NCBI GenBank assembly: GCA_016707525.1
Contig: JADJHP010000021.1
Span: forward strand, 1-64,000
Direction: 5' to 3'
Source of the DNA: Ignavibacteriota bacterium
Lineage (GTDB): Bacteria; Bacteroidota; Ignavibacteria; UBA10030; UBA6906
DNA: 64,000 nucleotides
In this document: in pieces, positions 8,920 to 17,384 of the stretch
Layout: every line of letters begins with the position of its first letter
Numbering within the stretch: the stretch's first letter is position 1
Notes under the pieces: generated by a model
Database searches by the model: none
Seen by the model: only the letters and a program-made list of their open reading frames with translations
Told to the model about the DNA's origin: nothing
Made by a program: the position numbers and the translations under genes

Positions 8920-10509
8920 ATGGAAACACGCGGTCAACGGTATAAGTGGTTCGTCCTCGGAGACCTGAACGGATTCTTCGGTCTCATCTTCGACAACCTG
9001 ACGGTCCTCTCGTTCCTCGCAGGGATCCTCATCTTCGCGTTCAACTTCCCCGCGGACATCGTCTACACGAAGATGTTCCCGGGGACGGCCCTCGGCGTCC
9101 TCTTCGGCGATCTCGTGTACACATGGATGGCCTTCCGCCTGGCGAAGAAGACCGGCAATCAGAATGTGACCGCGATGCCGCTCGGTCTCGACACGCCGTC
9201 GACCATCGGCATCGCCCTCGTCGTGCTCGGACCGTGTTTCATCGCCATGAAAGCGAACGGCATGGACCCGCGTGAAGCGGCGATGATGACGTGGTACGTC
9301 GGCATGGCCACAATGGTCATGATCGGCATCATCAAGGTGATCTTCTCCTTCCTCGGCGGCTGGGTCCAGAAGATCGTGCCGCAGGCCGGACTGCTCGGGT
9401 CTCTCGCCGGCATCGGACTCGCCCTCATCGGGCTCATCCCCCTGATCGACATCTTCGGCATGCCGGTCGTCGGCCTGATCGCCCTCGGCCTGGTCCTGTA
9501 TTCCCTGGTGGCGGAGATCAAGCTTCCGAGGAACATCCCCGGCGTGTTCGCGGCGGTGGTGGTGGGGACCACGCTGTATTACATCCTCGGTCCGCTCGGA
9601 CTCGTTGGTGGCGGCACGTTCTCCGCCCCTCCACTCGAATTGCACGTCGGGTTCCCCCTCCCGACGCTCAGCTTCATCAACGGCCTCATCCCGGCCCTGA
9701 CGTATCTCCCCATCGCAATCCCCTTCGGCATCCTGACGATCGTCGGCGGCATCAACGTCACCGAGAGCGCCCGCGTGGCAGGTGACGACTACAACACCCG
9801 CGACATCCTGCTGACCGAAGCCTTCGCGACGCTGATCGCCGGCATCTGCGGGGGTGTTGCCCAGTCCACGCCCTACATCGGCCAGCCCGCATACAAACGC
9901 ATGGGCTCACGGGCCGGCTATACGCTCCTGACGGGCATCGTGATAGGGCTGGGCGGCATGCTCGGGGCCGTCTCGTTCGTTGTGGAATTGATCCCCCGCG
10001 CCGTGCTCGCCCCGATCCTCGTGTTCGTTGCACTCGACATCATGGTGCAGTCTTTCCAGGCCTGCCCGCCACGGCATGCTCCCGCCGTGGCCCTGGCGTT
10101 CTTCCCCACCATCGCCCGGCTGCTCGCGATCAAGTTCGGGAACCCCGAGATCGTGCCGGTACAGAACTTCCTGCGCCTCCTCTCCGCGGAGGGAAAGGCG
10201 CTCCCGGAGATGCTCGTGACCATCGCGCTCGGGAACGGGTTCATCGTTACTGCCATGCTGTGGGGCGGATTCCTCGCCGAGCTCATCGATAGAAAGATCA
10301 GAAGGTCAGTGGTGTATCTTGTTATTCTTGCGGTACTTACCTTCTTCGGCATCATCCATTCTGCATCACCCGACGGAAACATGTATCTCCCCTGGCTCCT
10401 CACCGGCATGGCGCGCCAGATACCGTATCAGTTCGCCACGGCATACCTGGTCCTGGGAGCCCTGTTCTTGTTCCTGTCCTTCAGGAAGATCGAGCCCGCA
10501 GAGCACTGA
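8920..10509 (+). CDS. NCS2-like nucleobase permease, 529 aa
   Basis: A polytopic inner-membrane protein with about 12-14 hydrophobic segments and the general layout of the NCS2/AzgA (xanthine, uracil, purine) permease group: an early NLTVLSFLAGILIFAFNFP segment, MPLGLDTPSTIGIALVVLGP (about 86-105) where NCS2 carriers have their first substrate loop, and GGINVTESARVAGDDYNTRDILLTEAFATLIAGICGGVAQSTPY (about 275-320), matching the conserved E/D-containing loop followed by a helix with a glycine-rich tip. The match is to a divergent subgroup, so the substrate (nucleobase or other) is uncertain. It follows the CNT gene by 28 bases, supporting a purine/pyrimidine salvage role. Confidence 0.75.
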   Translation: METRGQRYKWFVLGDLNGFFGLIFDNLTVLSFLAGILIFAFNFPADIVYTKMFPGTALGVLFGDLVYTWMAFRLAKKTGNQNVTAMPLGLDTPSTIGIALVVLGPCFIAMKANGMDPREAAMMTWYVGMATMVMIGIIKVIFSFLGGWVQKIVPQAGLLGSLAGIGLALIGLIPLIDIFGMPVVGLIALGLVLYSLVAEIKLPRNIPGVFAAVVVGTTLYYILGPLGLVGGGTFSAPPLELHVGFPLPTLSFINGLIPALTYLPIAIPFGILTIVGGINVTESARVAGDDYNTRDILLTEAFATLIAGICGGVAQSTPYIGQPAYKRMGSRAGYTLLTGIVIGLGGMLGAVSFVVELIPRAVLAPILVFVALDIMVQSFQACPPRHAPAVALAFFPTIARLLAIKFGNPEIVPVQNFLRLLSAEGKALPEMLVTIALGNGFIVTAMLWGGFLAELIDRKIRRSVVYLVILAVLTFFGIIHSASPDGNMYLPWLLTGMARQIPYQFATAYLVLGALFLFLSFRKIEPAEH

Positions 10510-10540
10510 AGGGAAGCTGTTGGCTGTACGTATTAAAGAG

Positions 10541-10582
10541 CGAGAGCCGCCCCTCCCGGAGAACGGGACGGACGGCTCTTCG
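10541..10582. terminator. Hairpin between convergent transporter genes
   Basis: An imperfect inverted repeat (AGAGCCG at 10543 pairing with CGGCTCT at 10573, with an inner TCCCG/CGGGA pair) sits between the permease ending at 10509 and the convergent APC permease ending at 10601. It could terminate transcription from either side. No long U-run. Confidence 0.4.
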
Positions 10583-10600
10583 CATTTCAGAAGGGATGGA

Positions 10601-12049
10601 TCAGGAGCGTTGTGCGGAGAATCGGCGCCATATGTAATAGACAGGGACGCCGGCCAGCACGATACCCACGCCAGGCCACGTATAGACCGGTTTCAACACC
10701 AGGAGCGCGATGCAGATGCCGGCAGCAGCCATGATATAGAGGGCCGGGAGCACGGGATATCCGAAAGCGCGGTACGGGCGCTCCGCATCGGGTCGCGAGC
10801 GGCGGAGCAGAAATATCCCGGCGACGGTCAGGATGTAGAATACCAATACCGCGAAGACCACGTAGTCCAGCAAGTCGCCGTAGGTCCCCGAGAGGCAGAG
10901 GAGACTCGCCCAGAGTGCCTGAAACCCGAGGGCCGCGGCCGGAACACTGCGCCCGTTGAGCGTGCCGGCACGTGCAAAGAACAGCCCATCCCTGGCCATG
11001 GTGTAGTACACTCTCGCACCTGCGAGGATCAAACCGTTGTTGCACCCGAACGTCGATACCATGATCAGCGCCGCCATGACGATCGTGCCTGCACCGCCGA
11101 ACATCACTGTCGAGGCTGCGGTGCCCACGCGGTCGGAGACTGCGAACTGGATGCCGCGGCCGATCGCATCCCCCGCTTCGGGAGAACCGGCAAGCGGAAG
11201 CACCATAAGATAGACGGTATTCATGATGAGATAGAGGACCGTCACGATGCCCGTTCCCAGCGCCAGGCTGAGCGGGATCGTCCGCTTCGGGTCCACCACC
11301 TCCCCGGCAGTGAACGTCACATTGTTCCAGGCATCGCTCGAGAAGAGTGAGCCCACCATCGCAACGGCGATCGCCCCGAGCAGAGCAACGCCCGAGAGCG
11401 GAACCGCCCCGGAGCCGGAGAGGCCTACCGGGGTCAGCATGTCCAAAAAGTTCGCTCCCATCGCAAGGGCATTCCTTCCGATCACGGCGCCGCACACGAT
11501 CAGCGCAACGAGGGCGATCGTCTTCGCCACGGTGAAGGTGTCCTGAACGAGCCGCCCGAGCTGGATGCCACGTGTGTTCATGAAGGTGAGGAGTACGACG
11601 GAGAAGACCGCAACGATCTGTGCGGCATTGATGTGAAAGGAGCCGGCATGGATCACGACGTGCGCTTCGCTGGCGGCGGGCACGAGCACCGCGGTGAATT
11701 TAGCAAAGGCCACGGCGACCGCAGCGATCGTGCCGGTCTGGATCACCATGAACAGGGTCCAGCCATAGAGGAACGCTGTCAGCGGCCCCCAGGCCTCACG
11801 CAGGTAGACATATTGTCCTCCTGCCCGGGGGAACATCCCGGCCAGCTCACCGTAGCTCAGAGCCCCTGTCAGCGTCATCATGCCGGTGAGAAGCCATACC
11901 AGCAGAAGATACCCGGGCGAACCGACGGTCCGTGCGATATCCGCGCTGACGATGAAGATCCCGGACCCGATCATCGACCCGATGACGAGGAGGGTTGCAT
12001 CGATGGGGCCGAGGGCCCGTTTGAATTCGTGTGCCTGGCTGCTCATCAC
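10601..12049 (-). CDS. APC-superfamily amino acid permease, 482 aa
   Basis: Inner-membrane amino acid transporter or exchanger. The first helix carries the APC hallmark unwound segment (LLVIGSMIGSGIFIVSADIA, residues 19-38), followed by the gate region SYGELAGMFPRAGGQYVYLREAWG (about 65-88). Twelve hydrophobic segments are visible, and the C-terminal consensus YRAFGYPVLPALYI is present. The pattern is closest to the LAT/SteT-like branch of APC transporters (family knowledge). ATG at 12049 is preceded by GGGG. It lies 14 bases downstream of the exported 195-residue protein gene on the same strand, so the two may share a transcript. Substrate not determinable. Confidence 0.88.
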   Translation of the reverse strand: MMSSQAHEFKRALGPIDATLLVIGSMIGSGIFIVSADIARTVGSPGYLLLVWLLTGMMTLTGALSYGELAGMFPRAGGQYVYLREAWGPLTAFLYGWTLFMVIQTGTIAAVAVAFAKFTAVLVPAASEAHVVIHAGSFHINAAQIVAVFSVVLLTFMNTRGIQLGRLVQDTFTVAKTIALVALIVCGAVIGRNALAMGANFLDMLTPVGLSGSGAVPLSGVALLGAIAVAMVGSLFSSDAWNNVTFTAGEVVDPKRTIPLSLALGTGIVTVLYLIMNTVYLMVLPLAGSPEAGDAIGRGIQFAVSDRVGTAASTVMFGGAGTIVMAALIMVSTFGCNNGLILAGARVYYTMARDGLFFARAGTLNGRSVPAAALGFQALWASLLCLSGTYGDLLDYVVFAVLVFYILTVAGIFLLRRSRPDAERPYRAFGYPVLPALYIMAAAGICIALLVLKPVYTWPGVGIVLAGVPVYYIWRRFSAQRS

Positions 12050-12063
12050 GCAAAGCCCCTTCG

Positions 12064-12651
12064 TTATTTCACGGTGAAGCCTGCGGGCACAGCGAACTTG
12101 GCTGCTGGAACCGCGACCTTCTCATCGAATTTCACTGCCCGCGTCGTCACGGTCATGTTCTCACGTTTCAATTCATGGAAGAGCGTCACACCTTGCCAGC
12201 CGGCGAACGTTGAGACGACGCTGCCGGACGTCACCTCATAGGACTGGCATTCCTTTCCGGCGATCGTCCGCGCAGGAAGTTGCTTTGCCTTCCCGGCTTG
12301 TTTGTCCTTGGCCGGCACCTCTCCCCAGTCGAACCGGTACTCGGTACCGCGCGATGCGTTACCGGACTTGAAGGCGGTCCGCTTGGCGGTCTTCACCGTA
12401 TAGAGCGAGACGCCATCACTGAAGAACGACCCGGTCACCGCCCCGTTCTCCATGGTCTCCTTTGCCTCTTTCGTGCCGTAGTCATCGAACCAGACGACGT
12501 AGTGTTCGTTCATTTTGATCTTGCCCATGACGGTCTCTGTTTCGAAGGTCACGGAACCGGACTTGATGCCGTACTTGTGTGTCTGGGAGTTGCCCGAAAG
12601 CGGGCAGAGCATGAGGATGAGGACGGCTGCAGCAAGGCATGAGCGAACCAT
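12064..12651 (-). CDS. Exported protein of unknown function (195 aa), DUF4412-like
   Basis: The ATG at 12651 is chosen because it is preceded by GGAG and opens a signal peptide (MVRSCLAAAVLILMLCPLSGNSQ); an earlier in-frame start would add 16 unlikely residues. The mature part is beta-rich (SGSVTFETETVMGKIKMNEH, YYGTK-like turns, SYEVTSGSVVSTFAGWQGV), as in periplasmic DUF4412-type lipocalin-like proteins (weak similarity, from memory of the fold pattern). No catalytic motif is visible. It is divergent from the ROK regulator and upstream of the APC permease. A periplasmic binding or folding-monitor role is only a guess. Confidence 0.65.
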   Translation of the reverse strand: MVRSCLAAAVLILMLCPLSGNSQTHKYGIKSGSVTFETETVMGKIKMNEHYVVWFDDYGTKEAKETMENGAVTGSFFSDGVSLYTVKTAKRTAFKSGNASRGTEYRFDWGEVPAKDKQAGKAKQLPARTIAGKECQSYEVTSGSVVSTFAGWQGVTLFHELKRENMTVTTRAVKFDEKVAVPAAKFAVPAGFTVK

Positions 12652-12862
12652 GGTGTCTCCAGGAGCGTTCGTTGATGGGTGGACAGCTGGCGGGAACAAG
12701 GTAGAGAACAGTTACGGGAATGGCAACCGCCGGCGAGGAACGCAACGGGAGCGTGCCAGGGGTGGGCACGAAATCGGCTTTCACTCCATTGAACTCGTCC
12801 CCATCGTGCAAAGCGGAGGCAAGATCGGGAGAATTTACATGAAAATGCCCAGAAAAATTCAC

Positions 12863-12891
12863 TTGACACATTGTTCATAAGGGCGTATATT
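12863..12891 (+). promoter_or_regulatory. Sigma-70-like promoter of the ROK operon
   Basis: Consensus TTGACA, 17-base spacer, TATATT. Transcription should start near 12898, directly at the edge of the palindrome at 12901-12921. Together they form a promoter/operator module for the ROK-TonB-T9SS operon. The rest of the 12652-13004 gap has no gene. Confidence 0.75.
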
Positions 12892-12900
12892 CAACGAGTC

Positions 12901-12921
12901 AGTTGGTTGACACAACCAACT
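12901..12921. promoter_or_regulatory. Palindromic operator, probably for the ROK repressor
   Basis: Perfect inverted repeat with 9-bp arms: AGTTGGTTG, spacer ACA, CAACCAACT. Including flanks it reads TC-AGTT...AACT-AA, which resembles known ROK/XylR operators (TTAGTTTG...CAAACTAA type; established for Bacillus XylR). Its position just after the -10 box implies that a bound repressor blocks transcription initiation. The adjacent downstream gene encodes a ROK repressor, so autoregulation is the simplest reading. Confidence 0.65.
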
Positions 12922-13004
12922 AAGAGCACCTGGACGTTCGTGGCCACCCCTCCTGGTGGCACCCGTGTATCTACGATCCCCTACTCCCTCATATCCGGTC
13001 ATCG

Positions 13005-14228
13005 ATGCAGGCACGGCGGCAGAAACATGAAGGGATCACGCGCATCAATTCAAAGGTTGCGCGCGACATCAACCGCTCGATCATCCTGGCAACCGTCCGG
13101 CGTGGTCAGCCTATCCCCCGTTCTGAGATCGCCGAGATCACCCGCCTGAACAAGAGCACCGTTTCAAGTATCGTTGCACGTCTTATCGACGAAGAGCTTT
13201 TGATCGAATCACCCGACCGCATTGGCGCGGGGACGGTCGGACGCAAGCCGGTGAACCTGAGCCTTGCCCAGGGCAAGCACTTCATCGGCGCGATCTCTTT
13301 CGATGCACCGTGCACGCGCGTGGCGATCGTGGACATCAATGGCACTCTCCGCGCCCGCGACGAGATCTGGACCAAGGTCGTTTCTCCCGAAAGCCTGGTC
13401 GCCCAGAGTGTGGCGCGCCTGAATGCCCTGCGCGCAACCATCGGCCCGCACCGGTTCCATGGGATCGGCGCAAGCGTCGGGGGCATCGTGGACGCCGACC
13501 AGTCGCGTGTGATCTATTCCGCGAACCTTGGCTGGAGCAATGTGGACCTTTCGGCCCTGATACGGGAGCAGGCCCCGGATGTTGAGACCATCAGCGTCGA
13601 AAACGATGCCAAGGCATCGGCACTGGCTGAACTTTTATGGGGCGCACACAGAATTTCTCCGGCCAATCTGGTGTTCTTGCTTGTAGGGGTCGGGATCGGG
13701 GCCGGCATCACCATCAACGGCCGGGTGCTCAGCGGCGACACGCACGCGGCAGGTGAAGTTGGCCACATGACGGTTGTCGAAGGGGGCGAGCGGTGCTCCT
13801 GCGGCAACTCCGGATGCTGGCACCTGTATGCGTCCGAGCAGGCGCTCATCCGCTGGTTCACCGAACTCAAGAGCGCGAAGCCGGGATTCGTCCCGGCAGT
13901 TGCCCTCTCCGATGTCGTCGACGCCGCACGCGCGGGCGACGATGATGCGCTCCAGGCGCTCAAGACCTGGGCGCAGCACGTCGGGGTTGGCATCGGTGAT
14001 CTGATGTGTATCCTCGACCCGTCCGCCGTCATCGTCGGCGGGCCGATCACGCAGGTGTGGGACCTTGTCGGCGAGACGGTCAACGCTTCCGCCGGCGGCC
14101 GCCGCCCGCTCGCATCCCAGCATAAGACAACGGTACTGCCTACATCGCTCCCCGACAATCCTCCACTGCTCGGGGCAGCAGCGTTGTCGATCAGAAGTGT
14201 CTTTGCAGATGTCACCATTTCCATGTGA
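13005..14228 (+). CDS. ROK-family transcriptional repressor, 407 aa
   Basis: N-terminal winged helix-turn-helix (residues 22-66: RSIILATVRRGQPIPRSEIA, then TRLNKSTVSSIVARLIDEELL) fused to a ROK sugar-kinase-like domain. The ROK core shows GVGIGAGITINGRVLSGDTH, the GEVGHM motif (E-x-G-H, sugar-contacting in the family) and the zinc site CSCGNSGCW. Length and layout match NagC/XylR/Mlc-type repressors that bind a sugar or sugar phosphate and leave DNA. The start at 13005 has no clear Shine-Dalgarno. A consensus promoter with an overlapping palindrome lies about 100 bases upstream. The TonB receptor follows 35 bases after the stop, so the regulator very likely controls glycan uptake genes, including its own operon. 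Confidence 0.9.
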   Translation: MQARRQKHEGITRINSKVARDINRSIILATVRRGQPIPRSEIAEITRLNKSTVSSIVARLIDEELLIESPDRIGAGTVGRKPVNLSLAQGKHFIGAISFDAPCTRVAIVDINGTLRARDEIWTKVVSPESLVAQSVARLNALRATIGPHRFHGIGASVGGIVDADQSRVIYSANLGWSNVDLSALIREQAPDVETISVENDAKASALAELLWGAHRISPANLVFLLVGVGIGAGITINGRVLSGDTHAAGEVGHMTVVEGGERCSCGNSGCWHLYASEQALIRWFTELKSAKPGFVPAVALSDVVDAARAGDDDALQALKTWAQHVGVGIGDLMCILDPSAVIVGGPITQVWDLVGETVNASAGGRRPLASQHKTTVLPTSLPDNPPLLGAAALSIRSVFADVTISM

Positions 14229-14263
14229 GTCATTCACGATCATTCCTTTGTAAGGAGAATCGC

Positions 14264-17234
14264 ATGTTCCACAGATACCAGGTGCTCGTCGGCGTCCTCG
14301 TCCTGACGCTTCTCGCATGTGCAGGCTCGGTGTTCGCACAGGGAAGCGGTACGGTCAAGGGCACGGTGAAAGACGGACAGACGGGAGAACCTCTTCCTTC
14401 CGCGAACGTCAGCGTGGTCGGGACCAGTCTCGGTGCGGTCACGGACGTCGAGGGTCGGTACATCCTGCGCGGCGTTCCCGTCGGGACGCGTACGTTGCGT
14501 GCCTCCTACCTTGGCTACAAGCCGAAGGATGTTCAGGTGCAGGTGAAGGCCAATGCCGAGGTGACGCAGGAATTCAAGATGGCGTATGAAGGCATCACGG
14601 GTGAAGGCGTCACCGTCACGGTGCAGGCCGAAGGCCAGATGCAGGCCATCAACAAGCAGCTCTCCTCGATGCCCGTCATGAACGCCGTATCGGCCGCACG
14701 CATCCAGGAGCTGCCTGATGCGAACGCCGCAGAATCCGTCAGCCGCCTTCCGGGCGTGTCGCTGGTCCGCACCGGTGGCGAGGGTTCGAAGGTCGTTATC
14801 CGCGGCCTCTCGCCGCAGTTCAACCAGATCACGGTGGACGGTGTGGAGTTGCCGAGCGACGTTGGCTCGAGCAACACGATCAGCGATGCGGGCGCGGGAA
14901 ACATGGGGACCCTCGGCGACCGTGCCGCGGAGCTCAGCATGATCTCCTCCAGCATGCTGGGAGGCATCGAGGTGATCAAGGCCATCACGCCGGATATGGA
15001 TGCGACCCTGATCGGTGGCGTCGTCAACTTCGGCCTCCGCAAGGCGGCCAAGGGCACGACCAGCATGTTCGCCGATGAGGCATCGTGGCTGCCGCTCATC
15101 GAATTGAGGGCATCAGGCGGGTACAACGACCTCAAGAAGACCTACAACGACTACAAGTTCGTCGGCTCCCTCGAAAAGCGATTCTTCGATCAGGCGTTCG
15201 GCGTCTTCGTCCAGGTCTCCAGCGAACGCCGTAACCTCAGCAACAACGCTCTCGGGGCAAGCTATAGCCTGACACAGAAGAACCTCGGGGATATCCCCTT
15301 CCCTGACCTTACCTCTCTGTCGCTGACGGACACGTGGCGGAAGCGCGAACGCCTCGGCGCCACGCTCGTTCTCGACTATCAGCATGAAACGGGCGAGATC
15401 GGCTTCATGAACTTCGTCAATGCCGGCGACACGCGCGAGACGAACCGCGGCATGCGTATCAATCAGGGCGGCCGCGGGTCGATCCTGTACTCCACGAGCG
15501 ACAACCACAACGAAACCAACGTGATGAGCAACCTCCTCAGCCTCAAGCAGGAGATCGCCCTGTTCCATGTCGACCTGAAGCTCTCCCACAGCTATTCTGA
15601 AAGCCGCAATCCGGAAGACCTGTACTTCGATTTCTATCAGGATGGCGCCGGGCTGGACAATCTGGACCTTGCCAAAGTCCACCCGAAGGTCCTCTTCCAG
15701 TTCGCGAAGCCGAACATCAGCATCGCGCGCCTGAACAATCTGTCCACTTCCGGATCATTCCAGAAGGAGCGGGCGTTGACCGGGTCTCTCGACCTCCAGA
15801 CCGAGATGCCGATCACGGATGAGATCGGCCTGAAGGTCAAGTTCGGCGGCGCGCTCCAGCGCCGCACCCGCGACTTCGACTTCAACTCCGGAAGCGGTAA
15901 CCAGTACTATTCGGGCGGCGGCGCGATCCTCACGGCATTCGGCCAGGTCATGCCATCGCTCGCCGCTGCTACGGGCGGCGTGGGCGCCATGTCCAACTGG
16001 GCGCGCGGCGACTACGAGTACGGCGAGTTCCTGAGCGGCGAGTATTCGCTCCCCTATAAGATGGATCCGGACCTCATGTGGCAGCTGATGCCGGTGGCGA
16101 AGAGGACCTCGTCGCTGGAAGGCTACCAGGTCAACAAACTCGCCACCGTGATCAACGATTACGGCGGGACCGAAACGAAGAGTGCGGGCTACCTGATGAC
16201 AACGGTGAACCTCGGCGAGGCCATCTCCATCCTCCCCGGCGTCCGCTATCAGAATCTTTCAACGGAATACACCGCCATGCGCGGCCGGACGATCCCCGGG
16301 CGGCATCCAGGGCGGCGACACCACCGTGGGGATCTCGCACGGCTACTGGCTCCCGATGGTGCACGTACGGTACCGTCCGTTCGAGTGGCTGCAGCTGCAC
16401 TTCGCATACACGAATACGCTGAACTACCCGGACTACAGCACGATCACCCCGCGCTTCTTCGTGGGCTCGACCTCGATCAACTACAACAACTGGCGCATCA
16501 AGCCGGCGCAGTCCGAGAACTTCGACCTTGTGGCGTCGATCTACTCCAACGAGATCGGATTGCTCTCGGTGAACGGCTTCAAGAAGCGGATCGAGGACCT
16601 GATCTTCTTCTCGCAGACTTACACCAGCGACCTTTCCAAGTACCCCGATCTCCCGCAGATCACGGGGAACCAGCTGTTCGATCTCAACACCTACATCAAC
16701 AACCCGGTCCCGATCGACATCTGGGGCCTCGAGACCGAATGGCAGACGCACTTCTGGTTCCTCCCCGAGCCGTTCAACGGGATCGTGTTCAACATCAACT
16801 ACACGCACATCTTCTCCGAGGCCAGCTATCCCCGGAGCGAGAAGCGCGTGTTCTATGATGACGACGGCAATGCGGTCACCGTCCTGTCCGACACGACGTA
16901 CCAGACGCGTATGCTGGACCAGCCGAACGACATCCTGAACATGGCACTCGGCTACGACTACATGGGCTTCTCGATGCGCCTGTCCCTGCTGTATCAGGAC
17001 AACATCTTCAAGCGTCCGGATTTCTGGATGCAGAACCGTGTGAATTCGGACAAGTTCTCGCGCTGGGACCTCTCCGTGAAGCAGGAACTGCCCTGGCTGG
17101 GTATGCAGGTGTTCCTGAACATCAATAATATCACCGGCGCGGACGACATCGACATCAACCAGAAATCGAGTTTCCCTGCATCCGAACAGCGGTATGGCAT
17201 GTCCATGGATGCAGGCGTGCGTATCCGACTCTAA
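14264..17234 (+). pseudogene. TonB-dependent outer-membrane receptor, single +1 frameshift
   Basis: ATG at 14264 follows TAAGGAG. The first part has a signal peptide (VLVLTLLACAGSVFAQ), a carboxypeptidase-regulatory-like domain (GTVKGTVKDGQTGEPLPSAN, about residues 26-105), the plug (PVMNAVSAARIQELPDANAA, VVIRGLSPQFNQITVDGVEL) and the first strands of the barrel. Near 16295-16300 one extra G in ATCCCCGGGCGG moves the frame. The second part (from 16326: GISHGYWLPMVHVRYRPFEW) completes the barrel and ends in YGMSMDAGVRIRL, with a typical aromatic C-terminal region. Restored length is about 989 aa. No SusD gene follows; the next gene encodes a T9SS beta-helix protein. The receptor should import an oligosaccharide or other large ligand. 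The break may be a sequencing error, since the whole barrel is otherwise well preserved. Confidence 0.85.
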
Positions 17235-17384
17235 CCAGGACCCATTCACAAAGCAGGAGGTCACCGGCACCCCGCACTCCGTGGTACGCTGACAGCAGTC
17301 CATGCAATGTCGTTCCAGTGGCAGCGCAGTACATTCACAGAGGTAGATCCACCATCACAACCACCAGTAGTAAGGAGAAGTACC

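Noticed and set aside
16295..16300. Programmed ribosomal frameshift in the TonB receptor
   Set aside because: No slippery heptamer with a downstream pseudoknot or Shine-Dalgarno-like stimulator was seen, and TonB receptors are not known to use one; slippage or error is simpler.
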